Shown in pieces: positions 36,928-47,772 of a stretch of DNA of 64,000 bases. The stretch comes from Papilionanthe hookeriana x Papilionanthe teres (Eukaryota > Streptophyta > Magnoliopsida > Asparagales > Orchidaceae), in NCBI GenBank assembly GCA_022702705.1, contig CM040421.1, positions 6,950,090 to 7,014,089 on the forward strand, given 5' to 3'. Made by a program: the position numbers and the translations under genes. Position 1 is the first letter of the stretch. Every line of letters begins with the position of its first letter. A model generated the notes under the pieces. The model did not search any database. It was not told the DNA's origin and saw only the letters and a program-made list of their open reading frames with translations.

Positions 36928-38525
36928 TGATCGCTGAAAAATTTATTAAGAAATTCATACCTATTTTTGATCAAATTGCACTTTAAAGAAGGATATTTTC
37001 TTTATTTTGTTGCAGGAATGAATAATTTAGGTGATAAAAGCAAAAATCATAAAAAGGAGCGAATTTGGAGCAAAATGATGCAATTTGTGCTGAGTCACCG
37101 ACGGCGAGATCGAGCCCGCCGACGGCGAGGTTACAAGAAGAAAATTCCGAAGAATTTATAACTGTCTCGCCGACAGCGACGAGCTCGAGCCCGCCGACAG
37201 CGAGCTATAGCGGTTCGAAGATCTTCAGAAGCCTCGCCGACGGCGAGGTAGTTCGTCGCCGACGGCGAGGTAGTTCAAATGGCACGGATACATTGAACCC
37301 GGACACTTTTGAAGGGATGCTTACGCACCTCTTGGTCCTTTGCTCACCTCTATATATAGAGGCCGAATATCGATCTTTTGTGTGCAATCTTTTAGTCTTT
37401 TGTCTAGTTTTGTGTGCAGTTGTGTGTCTTTAGTGAGTCTTTAGTGAGTTTAGTGAGTAATTAGTGAGTCGTGTTATACTTGGAAGGAAGAGTCGAAAGG
37501 AACTACGAGGAGTCCGTTTGGGGATAAATCGGGATAAGTATTTGTATTTATTGTTTTTAACTTTAAATGAAATCCATGCTTAGTTTAGTTCCCATGCATT
37601 CCGAGTAGTTTATTAGTCTTTCTCCCTGTTTATGAAATTAAGTGACTTGATGAAATTAAAATAGAGATATTTTTATATATATTAATAAATTGTGATAATT
37701 TTTACTTAAAACTTAATTTACTTTCAAACTTGCAATTTGATTTGTTAAAATGTGTTGATTTACAACTATAGTAAAAATTACATCTGATATTTGGGGAATT
37801 CAAAAGCCTTGGAAGGAAGGTGCAAATAAATAGAGAAATAATATCACTTGGCGTAGAATTGAGCATTTTAGTGTGACGGACTAAAATATTCGATTCGGTC
37901 CTATTGTTTGAGAGCTGAAGTGTAGATGTTAGCCCTCGGGCGAGGGGAACGTGGGAGCTCGAAGTGGCGATAGGTATCCTCCCGGCCTAGCCGCAGATTC
38001 GGTAATCAAACATAGGATTAGTCGATATTCTTTACACTGGACCAAAGGGTAAAGAATATGAATGCTCCTATTTGTCACAATACCTTAAAATTATCTATTT
38101 AAATTCATCAATCACTTAAATTTCTAAACAAGTGGAAAGATACTTTTTCTGAATAGTTAAGACTTATTTAGCAATTAGTTTAATTTCCTGCACTTTCAAT
38201 ACGTATTAATTTTCTACTTAGTTAAGTTACCTAATTAAAATACTTAGTTTACTTATTGCACTCAAATTTAAAATTCCAAATTTTCGTATACTATTTTAAA
38301 AATTATTATTATTATTTTAAATTAGTTGTTATTTAATTTTCTCTTTCCCTGTGGGATCGATAACCGAGGACTCCACTAGAGCCTCGTATTACTTGATACG
38401 ATACGTATACTTGCGTAGCATCCACAACATAAACAATTACAATTCTATACATATAAATAGCGGGGTCAAGTTTTTGGCGTCGTTGCAATTAAATTAAAAA
38501 TATCATAATATAAAATTGTGGGTCA
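36928..38525 (+). repeat. 5' LTR of R (LTR B)
   Basis: 1598 bases from TGATCGCTGAAAA to GTGGGTCA, with the primer-binding site directly after. It contains palindromes (37092-37270) and the TATA palindrome (37347-37362). The final about 60 bases include an internal primer-binding-site-like copy (38463-38486). Confidence 0.92.
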
Positions 38526-38531
38526 AGTTTT

Positions 38532-38550
38532 TGGCGCCGTTGCCGAGGAG
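38532..38550 (+). promoter_or_regulatory. Primer-binding site of R (tRNA-Asp type)
   Basis: TGGCGCCGTTGCCGAGGAG, seven bases (AGTTTT and adjoining) past the LTR end. It is nearly identical to the tRNA-Asp primer-binding site of Athila elements. Confidence 0.85.
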
Positions 38551-38628
38551 AGTAAGAAAAATTTACTAAAGTAACGGACTATTTTAAAATAATCATAATA
38601 AATAAATTAATATCTATTCTGAAATTGT

Positions 38629-40355
38629 ATGCGCAAATTTGGAAACGAAAATTTACCTTACGATTCTGAATTAGAGCTTACAATTAAAAGAATTAGAAAA
38701 CAAAAGAAACAAATTATAAATTTAACACAAATGGCGAATATTCCTGAAATTCAAAATATGAACCAACAAAGACCATTAAGAGATTATGCCAACCCTACAT
38801 CAGATGAAATTCATTTAACTATTCAAAACCCTGATGTAGCTGCTAATTCATTTGAACTTAAACATTGCAATTATCCAAATGGTACAAAACAATCAATTTA
38901 GTGGTTCACCTATCGAAGATCCTAACTTACATCTTACTAGTTTTCTAGAACTTTGTGCTACTTTTAAATATCGAGGAGTATCCGACGATGCTTTATAAGA
39001 CTTAGACTTTTTCCTTTTTCATTAAGGGATAAAGCTAAAATGTGGTTGAATTCGTTAGCACTTGGATCTATTAAAACTTGGGGAGAATTATCACAAAAAT
39101 TTCTATCCAAATATTTTCCACCATCTAAAACTGCTAAGTTTAGAAATGATATAACTTCTTTTTGTCGGTTAGATGGAGAATCAATATATGAAGCTTGGGA
39201 GAGATTTAAGGAACTTCTTAGGAAATGCCCACATCACGCGCTACCGGATTGGCTGATTATTCAAACCTTTTATAATGGATTAGTAGGATCTTTAAGATCA
39301 ATCATCGATGCTTCGTTCTTGGAGGTTCATTAATGTCTAAATCATTTGATGAAGCTTATGCACTAATCGAAGAAATGGCAACAAATAATTTCCAATGGCT
39401 CTCTGAAAGAGTAAACCCTAAAAGATAGCCAGCATTCATGAAAACGATGCAATATCTATGTTAACTTCTCAAATTGCTGTTATATCTAAGAAGTTAGATC
39501 ATTTTGGAATGAACTACTCCCCTATTTTAGAAGAAAACACATCTGGACAAATCATAGAATCTCAAACTAATTATGAAACTTTAAATGCTATTAATAATAG
39601 AACTAATAACCCTTATTCAAACTATTATAATCCTGGTTGGAAAACTCATCCAAATTTTAATTGGAATAACACATCTAATCTACGATGGATGAATCAACCT
39701 AATCGAAGCAAATCCAAACTATAAACCTAATTACCCACCTGGATTTAATAACAATAACCCTCGATTCAAGGATAAGAAATTATCCATGGATGAATTAATT
39801 TTGAATATGGGTCATCGACTACAAAATCAAGGAAATCAACTACAAATTCAAGGAAATCAATTACAAATTCAAGGAACATCTATTAAAAATATCGAAACTC
39901 AACTTGGACATATTGCTACTTCGCTAAATAATAGAATACTTGGAACTTTTCCTAGTAATGTGGAAATAAATCCTAAAGATCAAGGAAAAGAACAAATTAA
40001 AGCAATACAACTAAGGAGTGGAAAAGAATTAGAACCTCAAATTCAAAAAGAACTTGAAAGTCAAAAAGAGGAAGTGGAAATTGAAAAGGAAACAATTCGA
40101 CAAGATTCAAACTTGGAACATCCTTTAATACCTATGAAAATTTCTGTTGAAAAACCTCCACCACCATTTCCTCAACGACTAGCTCAACATAAAAAAGATA
40201 AACAATTTGCTAAATTCCTTGAAATATTAAAGAAATTAACAATTAATATACCTTTTGTTGAAGCTTTAGATCAGATGCCAAATTATGTAAAATTTATGAA
40301 AGATATTCTAAATAAGAAAAAAAAATTCACCGATAATGAAACGAGTCGCACTTAG
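38629..40355 (+). pseudogene. Gag of R (frameshifted)
   Basis: Frames at 38629-38901, 39040-39333, 39458-39724 and 39786-40355 together span an Athila gag. Recognisable blocks in order: 'PLRDYANPT' near 38790, 'LRLFPFSLRDKAKMWLNSL' around 39003-39054, 'KFLSKYFPPSKTAKFR' and 'YEAWERFKELLRKCPHHALP' within 39100-39250, 'QTFYNGL', then a Gln-rich repeated 'NQLQIQG' stretch and a linker with 'NVEINPKDQGKEQIKAIQLR'. It forms the virus-like particle in intact relatives. At least three frameshifts and a stop near 38995 break it. No CCHC zinc knuckle was seen, as is usual for Athila. Confidence 0.87.
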
Positions 40356-40397
40356 TGAAGAGTGTAGTGCTTATTATTCGAAGAAGCTTCTGAAAAA

Positions 40398-40800
40398 TTG
40401 AAAGATCCCGGTAGTTTCACTATACCTCGCGCTATAGGAGAAAAATTTTATGGAAAAGCTTTGTGTGACTTAGGAGCAAGCATCAATCTAATGCCTCTAT
40501 CGATTTTTAAGAGATTAGGATTAGGAAAAATTACACCTACTTCGGTAACCCTTCAATTAGTGATCGTTCGGTTACCTATCCTAAGGGAGTTATTGAAGAT
40601 GTGTTAGTAAAGGTGGATAAATTTATCTTCCTAGTAGATTTTATTGTTTTAGATATGGAGGAAAATAAAGAAATTCCTATCATTTTAGGAAGACCATTTT
40701 TAGCTACTTGGAAAAGCTATGATTGATGTTCGAAAGGAGAATTAACTATGAGAGTAAATGACCAAAAAGTTACATTTAATATTGCAAAATCAATGAAATA
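40398..40800 (+). pseudogene. Protease region of R
   Basis: 'KALCDLGASINLMPLSIFKR' carries the DLGAS active site. After a frameshift near 40560 come 'KGVIEDVLVKVDKF' and 'EENKEIPIILGRPF' in another frame. The role in intact elements is cleavage of the polyprotein. The domain is broken by two frame changes. Confidence 0.86.
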
Positions 40801-41199
40801 TCCTGCACTTAGAAAAAGATGATGAATGTTTTCGGATGGAAATACTTGAATATTTACAACAAGAACAATTTAAGGAATATTACGAGGATAAATTAGAAAA
40901 AGAAAACACTTGAATTAATTGAAGATAATCATGAAGAACTAGATTTTATTCGGGAAAGATTTGAATTTTTGGATAATACTGAAAATACTGATAAGAATAT
41001 AGTTCCATCAATTATTAAACCTCCTGAACTTGAGCTAAAAATATTACATGATCATTTGAAATATGCTTATTTAGGTAATTCTTCAACTTTACCAGTTATT
41101 ATTTCATCTGCATTAAACGAATCTCAAGAACAAAAACTTTTAGAAACTTTAAAAAATATAAAAAAAACTTTTGGTTGGACTTTAGCGAGATATTAAAGG

Positions 41200-41965
41200 A
41201 ATTAGTCCTTCAATCCGTATGCATAGAATTATTTTAGATGATGAACATAAACCTAAAGCAGATCCACAAAGGAGATTAAACTCGATAATGAAAGAAGTAG
41301 TTAAGAAAGAAATTTTAAAATGGTTAGATAATGGTATTATATATCCTATTTACGACGAGTGCTTGGGTAAGCCCGATTCATCTGTGTTCTAAGAAGGGAG
41401 GAGTGACCGTCATCGCCAATGAAAATAACGATCTTATTCCTATAAGACAAGTTGCTGGTTGGCGTATATGTATTGATTATAGGAAATTAAATACCGCCAC
41501 AGGAAAGATCACTTCCCTTTACAATTTCTAGACCAGATGTTAGATAGATTAGCCGGACATAAGTATTTTTGTTTTCTAGATGGATACACCGGTTATCATC
41601 AAATACAAATTGCTCCTGAGGATCAAGAGAAAACTACATTTACTAGTCCTTATGGAACTTTCGCTTTTCGAAGAATGCCTTTTGGATTATGTAATGCACC
41701 GATAACATTCCGGAGATGTATGATGTCTATATTTAGTAAGTTAATTGACAATGGAATAGAAGTATTTATGGATGATTTCTCCGTATTTGGAACATCATTT
41801 GACACATGCTTAACTCATCTTGAAAAAGTATTAGAAGTATGTGAGAAAACAAATTTAGTTCTAAATTGGGAGAAATGTCAATTTATGGTTGCGGGCGGCA
41901 TTGTATTAGGGATAAAATTTCGGAAAAAGGCATGGAAGTGGACCCTGCAAAAATTCAAGTTATAG
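41200..41965 (+). pseudogene. Reverse transcriptase of R
   Basis: Blocks in order: 'WVSPIHLCSKKGGVTVI', 'WRICIDYRKLN', 'MLDRLAGHKYFCFLDGYTGY', 'PFGLCNAPITFRRCMMSIF' and 'VFMDDFSVFG' with both catalytic aspartates intact. One stop and frame change sits at about 41530 between the palm strands, and an upstream frame change lies near 41196. Otherwise it is well preserved, which suggests a younger element than E1, whose motif is FMDG. Confidence 0.9.
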
Positions 41966-42661
41966 CTAAATTACCACCTCCAACTACGGTAAAGGGGTAA
42001 GAAGTTTTCTTGGACATGCTGGATTCTACGGACGCTATATAAAAGATTTTTCAAAAATTACTAAACCTCTATGCCAACTTCTCGAAAAGGATAATAAATT
42101 TGAATTTACGATCGAATGCCCGAATGCTTTTGAACTCTTAAAAGAAAAATTAATTACTGACTCTATAATAGTTTCACCTAGCCGGAGAAACCATTTGAGC
42201 TTATGTGTGATGCTAGTGATTATGCTTGTAGGAGCGAGTTCTTGGGCGAAGATATGAAAAGATTTTTAAAGTTATATACTTATGCTTAGTAAAACTCTAA
42301 ATGATGCTTTGAAATAAATTATACGATTACTGAAAGAGAACTATTAGCGGTAGTATATGGTTTTAATAAATTTAGACCTTATCGATTGGAACAAAATGTA
42401 TCGTGCATACCGATCATTCTGTTATCGAAATATTTAATGCAAAAGAAAGATTCCAAACCAAGATTAATTAGATGGATGTTATTAATGCAAGAATTCGATT
42501 TTGAGATCGTTAATAAGAAAGGAACCGATAATCAAATTGCGGATCATTTATCGAGATTAGAAAATCATGAATTATCCGATATTGAAAATGAAATTATAGA
42601 CGAGTTTTCTGATGAACAACTATATAATATCAATGAGTGGAAAATACCATGGTATGCTTGA
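41966..42661 (+). pseudogene. RNase H of R
   Basis: Frameshifted remnants: 'FLGHAGFYGRYIKDFSK' near 42010, 'FELLKEKLI' near 42130, 'CDASDYA' near 42209, 'ERELLAVVYGFNKFR' near 42333, then the frame 42386-42661 with 'PRLIRWMLLMQEFDFEI' and 'NQIADHLSRLEN', the standard RNase H end of Ty3/gypsy pol. At least four frame breaks. Confidence 0.83.
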
Positions 42662-42699
42662 TATAGTAAACTATATAGTTAGTAATATTTTACCACCTA

Positions 42700-43944
42700 T
42701 GCTAACTTTGCAATAACGAAAAAAATTCATCCATGATACGAAAACTTATTTTTGGGATGAATCATATTTATATAAGCGATGTAAGGATTTAATTATTAGA
42801 AGATGTGTACCTTATGAAGAAATCGAACCAATTATTCAAAAATGTCATGATTCTAATTTTGGAGGATATTTTGGGATCGATAAAACTACTTATAAGATTC
42901 TACAATACGGATTTTACTAGCTACTCTATTTAGAGATGTATATAGATATATTAAAACTTGCGATAAATGCCAAAGAGTAGGAAATATATCTAGAAGAAAC
43001 GAAATGCCTCTAAACTTTATATTAGAAGTTGAAATTTTTGATGTTTGGGGATTAGATTTTATGGGACCTTTTATTCCTTCGTTTGGAAACTCATATATAT
43101 TAGTAAGTCTGTTGATTATGTTTCTAAATGGATTGAGGCACAAGCTTTACCTAGGTGTGATGCTTAAGAGTGTTTCAAAATTTTTGATGAAAAATATTTT
43201 TACTAGATTTGGAATGCCGAGAGTGATTATCACTGACGGAGGAACTCATTTTAGAAATAAATACATTCACAAACTAGTAGAAAAATACAATATTACTCAT
43301 AAGATATCCAATGCTTATCATCCACAGACTAGCGGATTAGCTGAAGTATCTAATCGTGAGATTAAACGTATTTTAGAAAAATCTGTAAACCCAAATAGGT
43401 TAGATTGGTCTATTAGATTAGACTAATCGCATTATGGGCTTATAGATCTGCTTATAAAACTACGATTGGAATGACTCCTTACGAGACTTATATATGGAAA
43501 ACGTGCCACTTACCGAGTTGAATTAGAACATAAAGCATATTGGGCGATTAAAGAATTTAATTATAATATGAAGGAAAGTTTGGTGAGAAAAGATTGTTGC
43601 AATTAAATGAATTGGAAGAATTAAGAAATGAATCGTATGATAATGATCGGATTTATAAAGAAAAGATGAAATTATGGCATGATCGGAAGATTAATCGAGA
43701 GAAATTTTGAACCGGGACGGGAAGTTTTGCTATATAATACTAGATTGAAATTATTTCTGGAAAATTGAAGTCTCGATGGTTAGGACCTTTCACCATAACT
43801 CAAATATTTTCATACGGAACTATAGAAATCGAAGATCCAAAAGCTGGACATAAATTTAAAGTTAATGGACATAGATTAAAACCATATTTCGAAGGTATAA
43901 GACCTAACTATAAAGAGGTTTTAATGCTTAGTCGACCTGATTAA
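42700..43944 (+). pseudogene. Integrase of R
   Basis: A zinc-finger region near 42845-42975 reads 'CHDSNFGGYFGIDKT' and 'CDKCQRVGNI'. The usual GGHHG of Athila integrases is GGYFG, so one zinc-binding His is missing. Catalytic core: 'VWGLDFMGPF' (Asp), 'VIITDGGTHF' (Asp) and 'SGLAEVSNREIKRILEK' (Glu) are all present. C-terminal: 'LEHKAYWAIKEFNYN', 'VNGHRLKPYF' and the stop near 43942. Frameshifts near 43110, 43430, 43500 and 43710 break it. Confidence 0.88.
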
Positions 43945-44157
43945 TAATTGAAATTAGGTCGGGCTGACGACGTTAAACCAAGCGCTTTATGGGAGGCAAC
44001 CCATATTAGTTATCTATTTTTATTGTATCTTAATAGTTAATTTATATTATTGAAACTTTACTACACAATTATTATTAAGAATCATCACATATTCGAACCA
44101 TTATGATGAGAAAAGAAATTATTCGATTTAGAGCGAAATTGGACATTATTTTGAAAT

Positions 44158-44331
44158 CTCGCCGACGGCGAGGTCGATACTCGCCGACAGTGAGGTTCGC
44201 GCCTAAATTAGATTCAGTTTATTTATCGAGCTCGGCTGAGCGGCGAGAAACGTCCTCGCCGACGGCGAGAACCGGAAAGGCGGTTTTATAACTAAGTCGC
44301 CGACGGCGAAACGTCCTCGCCGACGGCGAGG
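44158..44331. repeat. R palindrome cluster upstream of env-position ORF1
   Basis: Six CTCGCCGACGGCGAG-type copies: 44158-44172 (perfect), about 44180-44194 (tcgccgacagtgag), 44232-44247 (decayed), 44255-44269 (perfect), 44296-44310 and 44316-44331. A TATAAA (44337-44342) and a TATTTATA (44349-44356) follow, and ORF1 starts at 44464. Confidence 0.88.
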
Positions 44332-44463
44332 AAGTTATAAAGATGAGTTATTTATACTTTGAATGCCGATTTGGACGGTTTCAACACCAATTCCTTTGTG
44401 AAAACCCATTCTTAAACCACTCTAAGTCCGCCTTCTTCACTAGAATTCATTCCATTCACCATA

Positions 44464-45617
44464 ATGGCCTCCAAATTCTTAGATTCCTCTAAATGCGGAG
44501 TGTTTAACCGGAGGAAATTTGTGAGTGCGGAAGCGCGGCGGATCTTCAAAAAGGTTTTGATAAAGAAAAGAGTTATCGAGGAACGGGGATTTGTCGATCG
44601 AGGATTAGAGAATTCCACTACGAAGATAGAAGAAACGATCGCGCAGCGCTGCTGGGAGGTATTTTGTTACACTACGTCCGCTGTTGTTATTCCAGTTGTG
44701 AAAGAGTTCTACTCTAACTTACATGTGATCAACACCGGGAATGTCTACGTCCGAGGAAGATGGGTGACGTTTACTCCATCAAGAGTAAATGAATTATTCT
44801 CTATAGAAAACACCCGGTATGTCACTATTCAAATTTTGTGCCTTCTCGATATAATATGAATGAGATATTTCGATATCCGATCGATGAACCGGAAGATTGG
44901 GAAATGCGTGATGACGGGTATGTTAGTTTCTCTGCATCACTTTTGAATCCTGTCTCAAAGCACTGACATTTTTTCATCTCATCTAAATTGTTACCTACTA
45001 TGAGGGTAAAACAAGGTTTCGAAGGAATGCGCTATATTGAATTATTGTATTCAAAGTGGATTACCTATTGATGTTGGATCAATAATTGTTAAGTACGCAT
45101 TGGGTTTAATTGTGCATGGGTCGGTTCACGGACTAGGACACCCATCTACTATTTTTGCATTATGCGGTCGGTACCGAGTTTCTTATGAAGCTTGGGAAAA
45201 GGTTCTGTTACCTTGGAAGCCACTTGATCCTACAGATATGTTCCCTACTTTGGACAATAATGAAGAAATTACATTTATCTCTGATAGAGCTTCACAGATT
45301 AATCCTATAGCAAGACCTATTTCAGATAAAACGGAGTTACTTATGAAGAAAATTAATGGAATGGAGAAAAAACTACAGAATGTGAGAGATTTAATCGACA
45401 ATATATCCGATTTATTTGATCACATTGATCGGAGGATGAAGGAACACTTCGATCATTACTGGACACTTGGAAGCTAGCTTTCTTCATTTCTTTAGCGACG
45501 AAGAGGCTGGATCATTGAAGAATGCGCTCGGAATTTCCCTCAGGCCTTTCTATAACTTATTTGTGCATCATCGTCATATCGGAAATATCAGAGAAGATGA
45601 AGATTCTGACCTTGAAG
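44464..45617 (+). pseudogene. Env-position ORF1 of R
   Basis: Starts MASKFLDSSK at 44464. The first 132 codons are open, then frame breaks, then 45037-45477 in the same frame. Blocks: 'FVSAEARRIFKK', 'PVVKEFYSNLHV', 'YVRGRWVTFTPSRVNELF', then 'VKYALGLIVHGSVHGLGHPS', 'SYEAWEKVLLPW' and a coiled-coil-like tail (MEKKLQNVRDLIDNISDLF). This is the protein family found after pol in Athila elements, sometimes called env-like. I see no signal peptide or clear transmembrane helix, so an envelope role is not supported here. It is paralogous to ORF2 at 46523. Confidence 0.75.
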
Positions 45618-46015
45618 AGTAGTAGTAAAGAATTTCATAGTATGTTTGTATTTATGTTATTTGATTTGATTTAGATTTTATTATGTGTGGAGTGATGATT
45701 TGAATATCTCAAACTTAATTGAGATATGCGTCATAGTTTTGTATCGGCATTTAGTGTGTCGTGGATTGGTTTGCGATGTCTGATTAGTAGTAAGGATTGA
45801 AGTTTGAAGTTTGATTATAGAGTTTTAAATTATGTTAGTTTGTATGTCTCATGGATTTCAATATTAAAGTTAATTTGTTGTGTTGTGTGAATTTGTTTGT
45901 GTATAAGTAGCTAATCTTCATATTAAATTAATAAATGATATGATCGGAAATATAATAAAAGGCAAATCGAGGTTGAAAATGATTGACGAAATTCAAAAAT
46001 TGAAATTTTTAGGAC

Positions 46016-46166
46016 CTCGCCGACGGCGAGAAAAATCCCGCCGACAGCGAGATCGATCTCGCTGACAGCGAAGAATTTCTCGCCGACGGCGGATTTTTCC
46101 CGAAACTTTTGCCTTATGGAATTAATTAGCTCGCTGACGGCGAGAAAAATCTCGCTGACAGCGAGA
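46016..46166. repeat. R palindrome cluster upstream of env-position ORF2
   Basis: Six copies: 46016-46030 (perfect), 46037-46051 (cccgccgacagcgag), 46057-46071 (atctcgctgacagcga), 46079-46092 (ctcgccgacggcgg), 46130-46144 (ctcgctgacggcgag) and 46151-46165 (CTCGCTGACAGCGAG, a perfect palindrome with both arms changed). A TATATTT follows at about 46179-46185. ORF2 starts at 46523. Confidence 0.88.
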
Positions 46167-46522
46167 ACGCAAAAAGACCTATATTTGACCGGTCAAAAAC
46201 ACTATTCATCATCCCCAACCTCTCATTTTCGCAAAAACCGACCTAGGGCTTGAGAGATCTTGGATTTAGAGGCGATTCCATCACTCAAAAACACCGGATT
46301 TCATCTTCTCTTGGTAAGTGCTTCACTCCTATGCAAAAATTTTTGATTTTCACCATATATTTTCACCACATTGCAAATTTTGGGAAAAATCAAAATATGG
46401 AAGAAATATTCGGTGGAAATCCATGGAATTTAATTTAAATTGCTTATAAATGTTGTAGGAAGCCTTCTTAGGATTATTTTTAAGTTTAGTGAAAATTTTC
46501 ATGATTTTCACAGATCGATCGT

Positions 46523-47772
46523 ATGGCTCCACGACAAAAACGTCGAGTAGAATTCAACGAAGATCGATTCATCAATGCACGAGCACAAACTAAATATTTT
46601 GAAAATATTCAAGGAAGAAAGTGCATTGCAGATCGGGTTTTCAAAAATCCGGGAGGAGAAGTAGAGCGGATTATTAAGGAACGAGGTTGGGAGAATTTCG
46701 TTACGTTCAATATAGAAGCAATCATGGAAGTGGTTAAAGAATTTTATGCCAATTTAATCGTCGCTGAAGATGCACCGAGTAAAGGTACGAGGGTTTTTTG
46801 TAGAATTCAATGCTGCGAGAATAAACGCGTTCTATGAAGTTCATGACTCGCCCTTTAGCGAGTATGAAACTTTTGGAACGATGGAAGGACCACCTGGAGG
46901 AAGTCATTAACTTTCTCACTGATGGGACCGGAGTTTGGAAAATTAAGCAGCAGGAAAGAGTGAATTTTCCTCTTTCTAAATTAAATGCAGTCTCCAAAGC
47001 TGGCATTACTTTATTTGTTCTACTCTGTTACCCACCTATCACCACGGTGAGGTAACACGAGATAGAGCAGTTCGAATTTCGTATTCGGAATAATAGAAGC
47101 ATCAACATCGAGAGAATTATTTATCGAAACATCCCGGCCACTCCTCGAAATGAGAGTGGAGCCGGATTGGGACACCACCGGATTAATTTTTTCACTCTGC
47201 CAACTCTCTGGAGTTGAGGCTAGAGATAATGAAGAATGGGTAGAACCAATGAAACCACTCACAACTGCTAATATTAAGAAGTATGAATCTCATGAAGGGT
47301 GGAGAGCAGGAGTAAGAAGTTATTTCACTCAGTCAAGTAGAGATATACCCTCTACTAGCCATGAACCTCCCGAGCTTACCACCCCTACCCTACAAGATCC
47401 GATGAATGAATTGACACTTTGCATAGAAGAAGTTTTGAGCGGTTGGAAATACAATGGGGAGAAGATTTGATCATTTTGATCAAAGAATTGATAATCCGAA
47501 GAGGAGACATGATTATGATAGCGAATATCTCCAAGCAACATTCGGAATACGAGATTGCATACTATGAAGCTGAACGTCGTTATAGGAGTGGTGATTTAGA
47601 TGTTGTCTTTCCTGAGTGCCCCCGATATTCACAGTACCAGCCTGCTCAGTCTTCTCAGTCTACAGATCAGGGAGGAGATGATATAGCCTGGGACTTTGAT
47701 GCTGAAGAACATGAATTTATTTGTTTTATTTGTTTGATGTTAAGTTATTTTAAAGACTTTATATATTTGTAA
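46523..47772 (+). pseudogene. Env-position ORF2 of R
   Basis: Starts MAPRQKRRVEFNEDRF. N-terminal blocks 'RFINARAQTKYF', 'VVKEFYANLIV' and, in a second frame, 'YEVHDSPF'-like and 'GEVTRDRAVRI' follow the ORF1 and E1-ORF2 pattern. A C-terminal region (47419-47772) has 'IRRGDMIMIANISKQHSEYE' and 'FPECPRYSQYQPAQ', matching E1 8960-9180. At least four frameshifts are present. The block corresponding to 'IDVGSI...GLGHPS' is damaged. Its function is unknown and a nucleic-acid-binding role is only a guess from the basic N-terminus. Confidence 0.75.

Noticed and set aside
34393..37433. Arg-rich small ORFs in the R LTRs (34393-34590, 36967-37161, 37065-37433)
   Set aside because: The Arg runs come from reading the CGCCGACGGCGAG palindromes in one frame; the frames differ between LTR copies and overlap promoter sequence.
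38532..38550. tRNA gene candidates near primer-binding sites (29896, 38532, 62728)
   Set aside because: Only the short segments complementary to tRNA 3' ends are present; no cloverleaf or A/B boxes were seen.
44464..45617. Retroviral envelope identity for the ORFs after integrase
   Set aside because: No signal peptide, fusion peptide or transmembrane helix is visible; 'env-position' describes location only.
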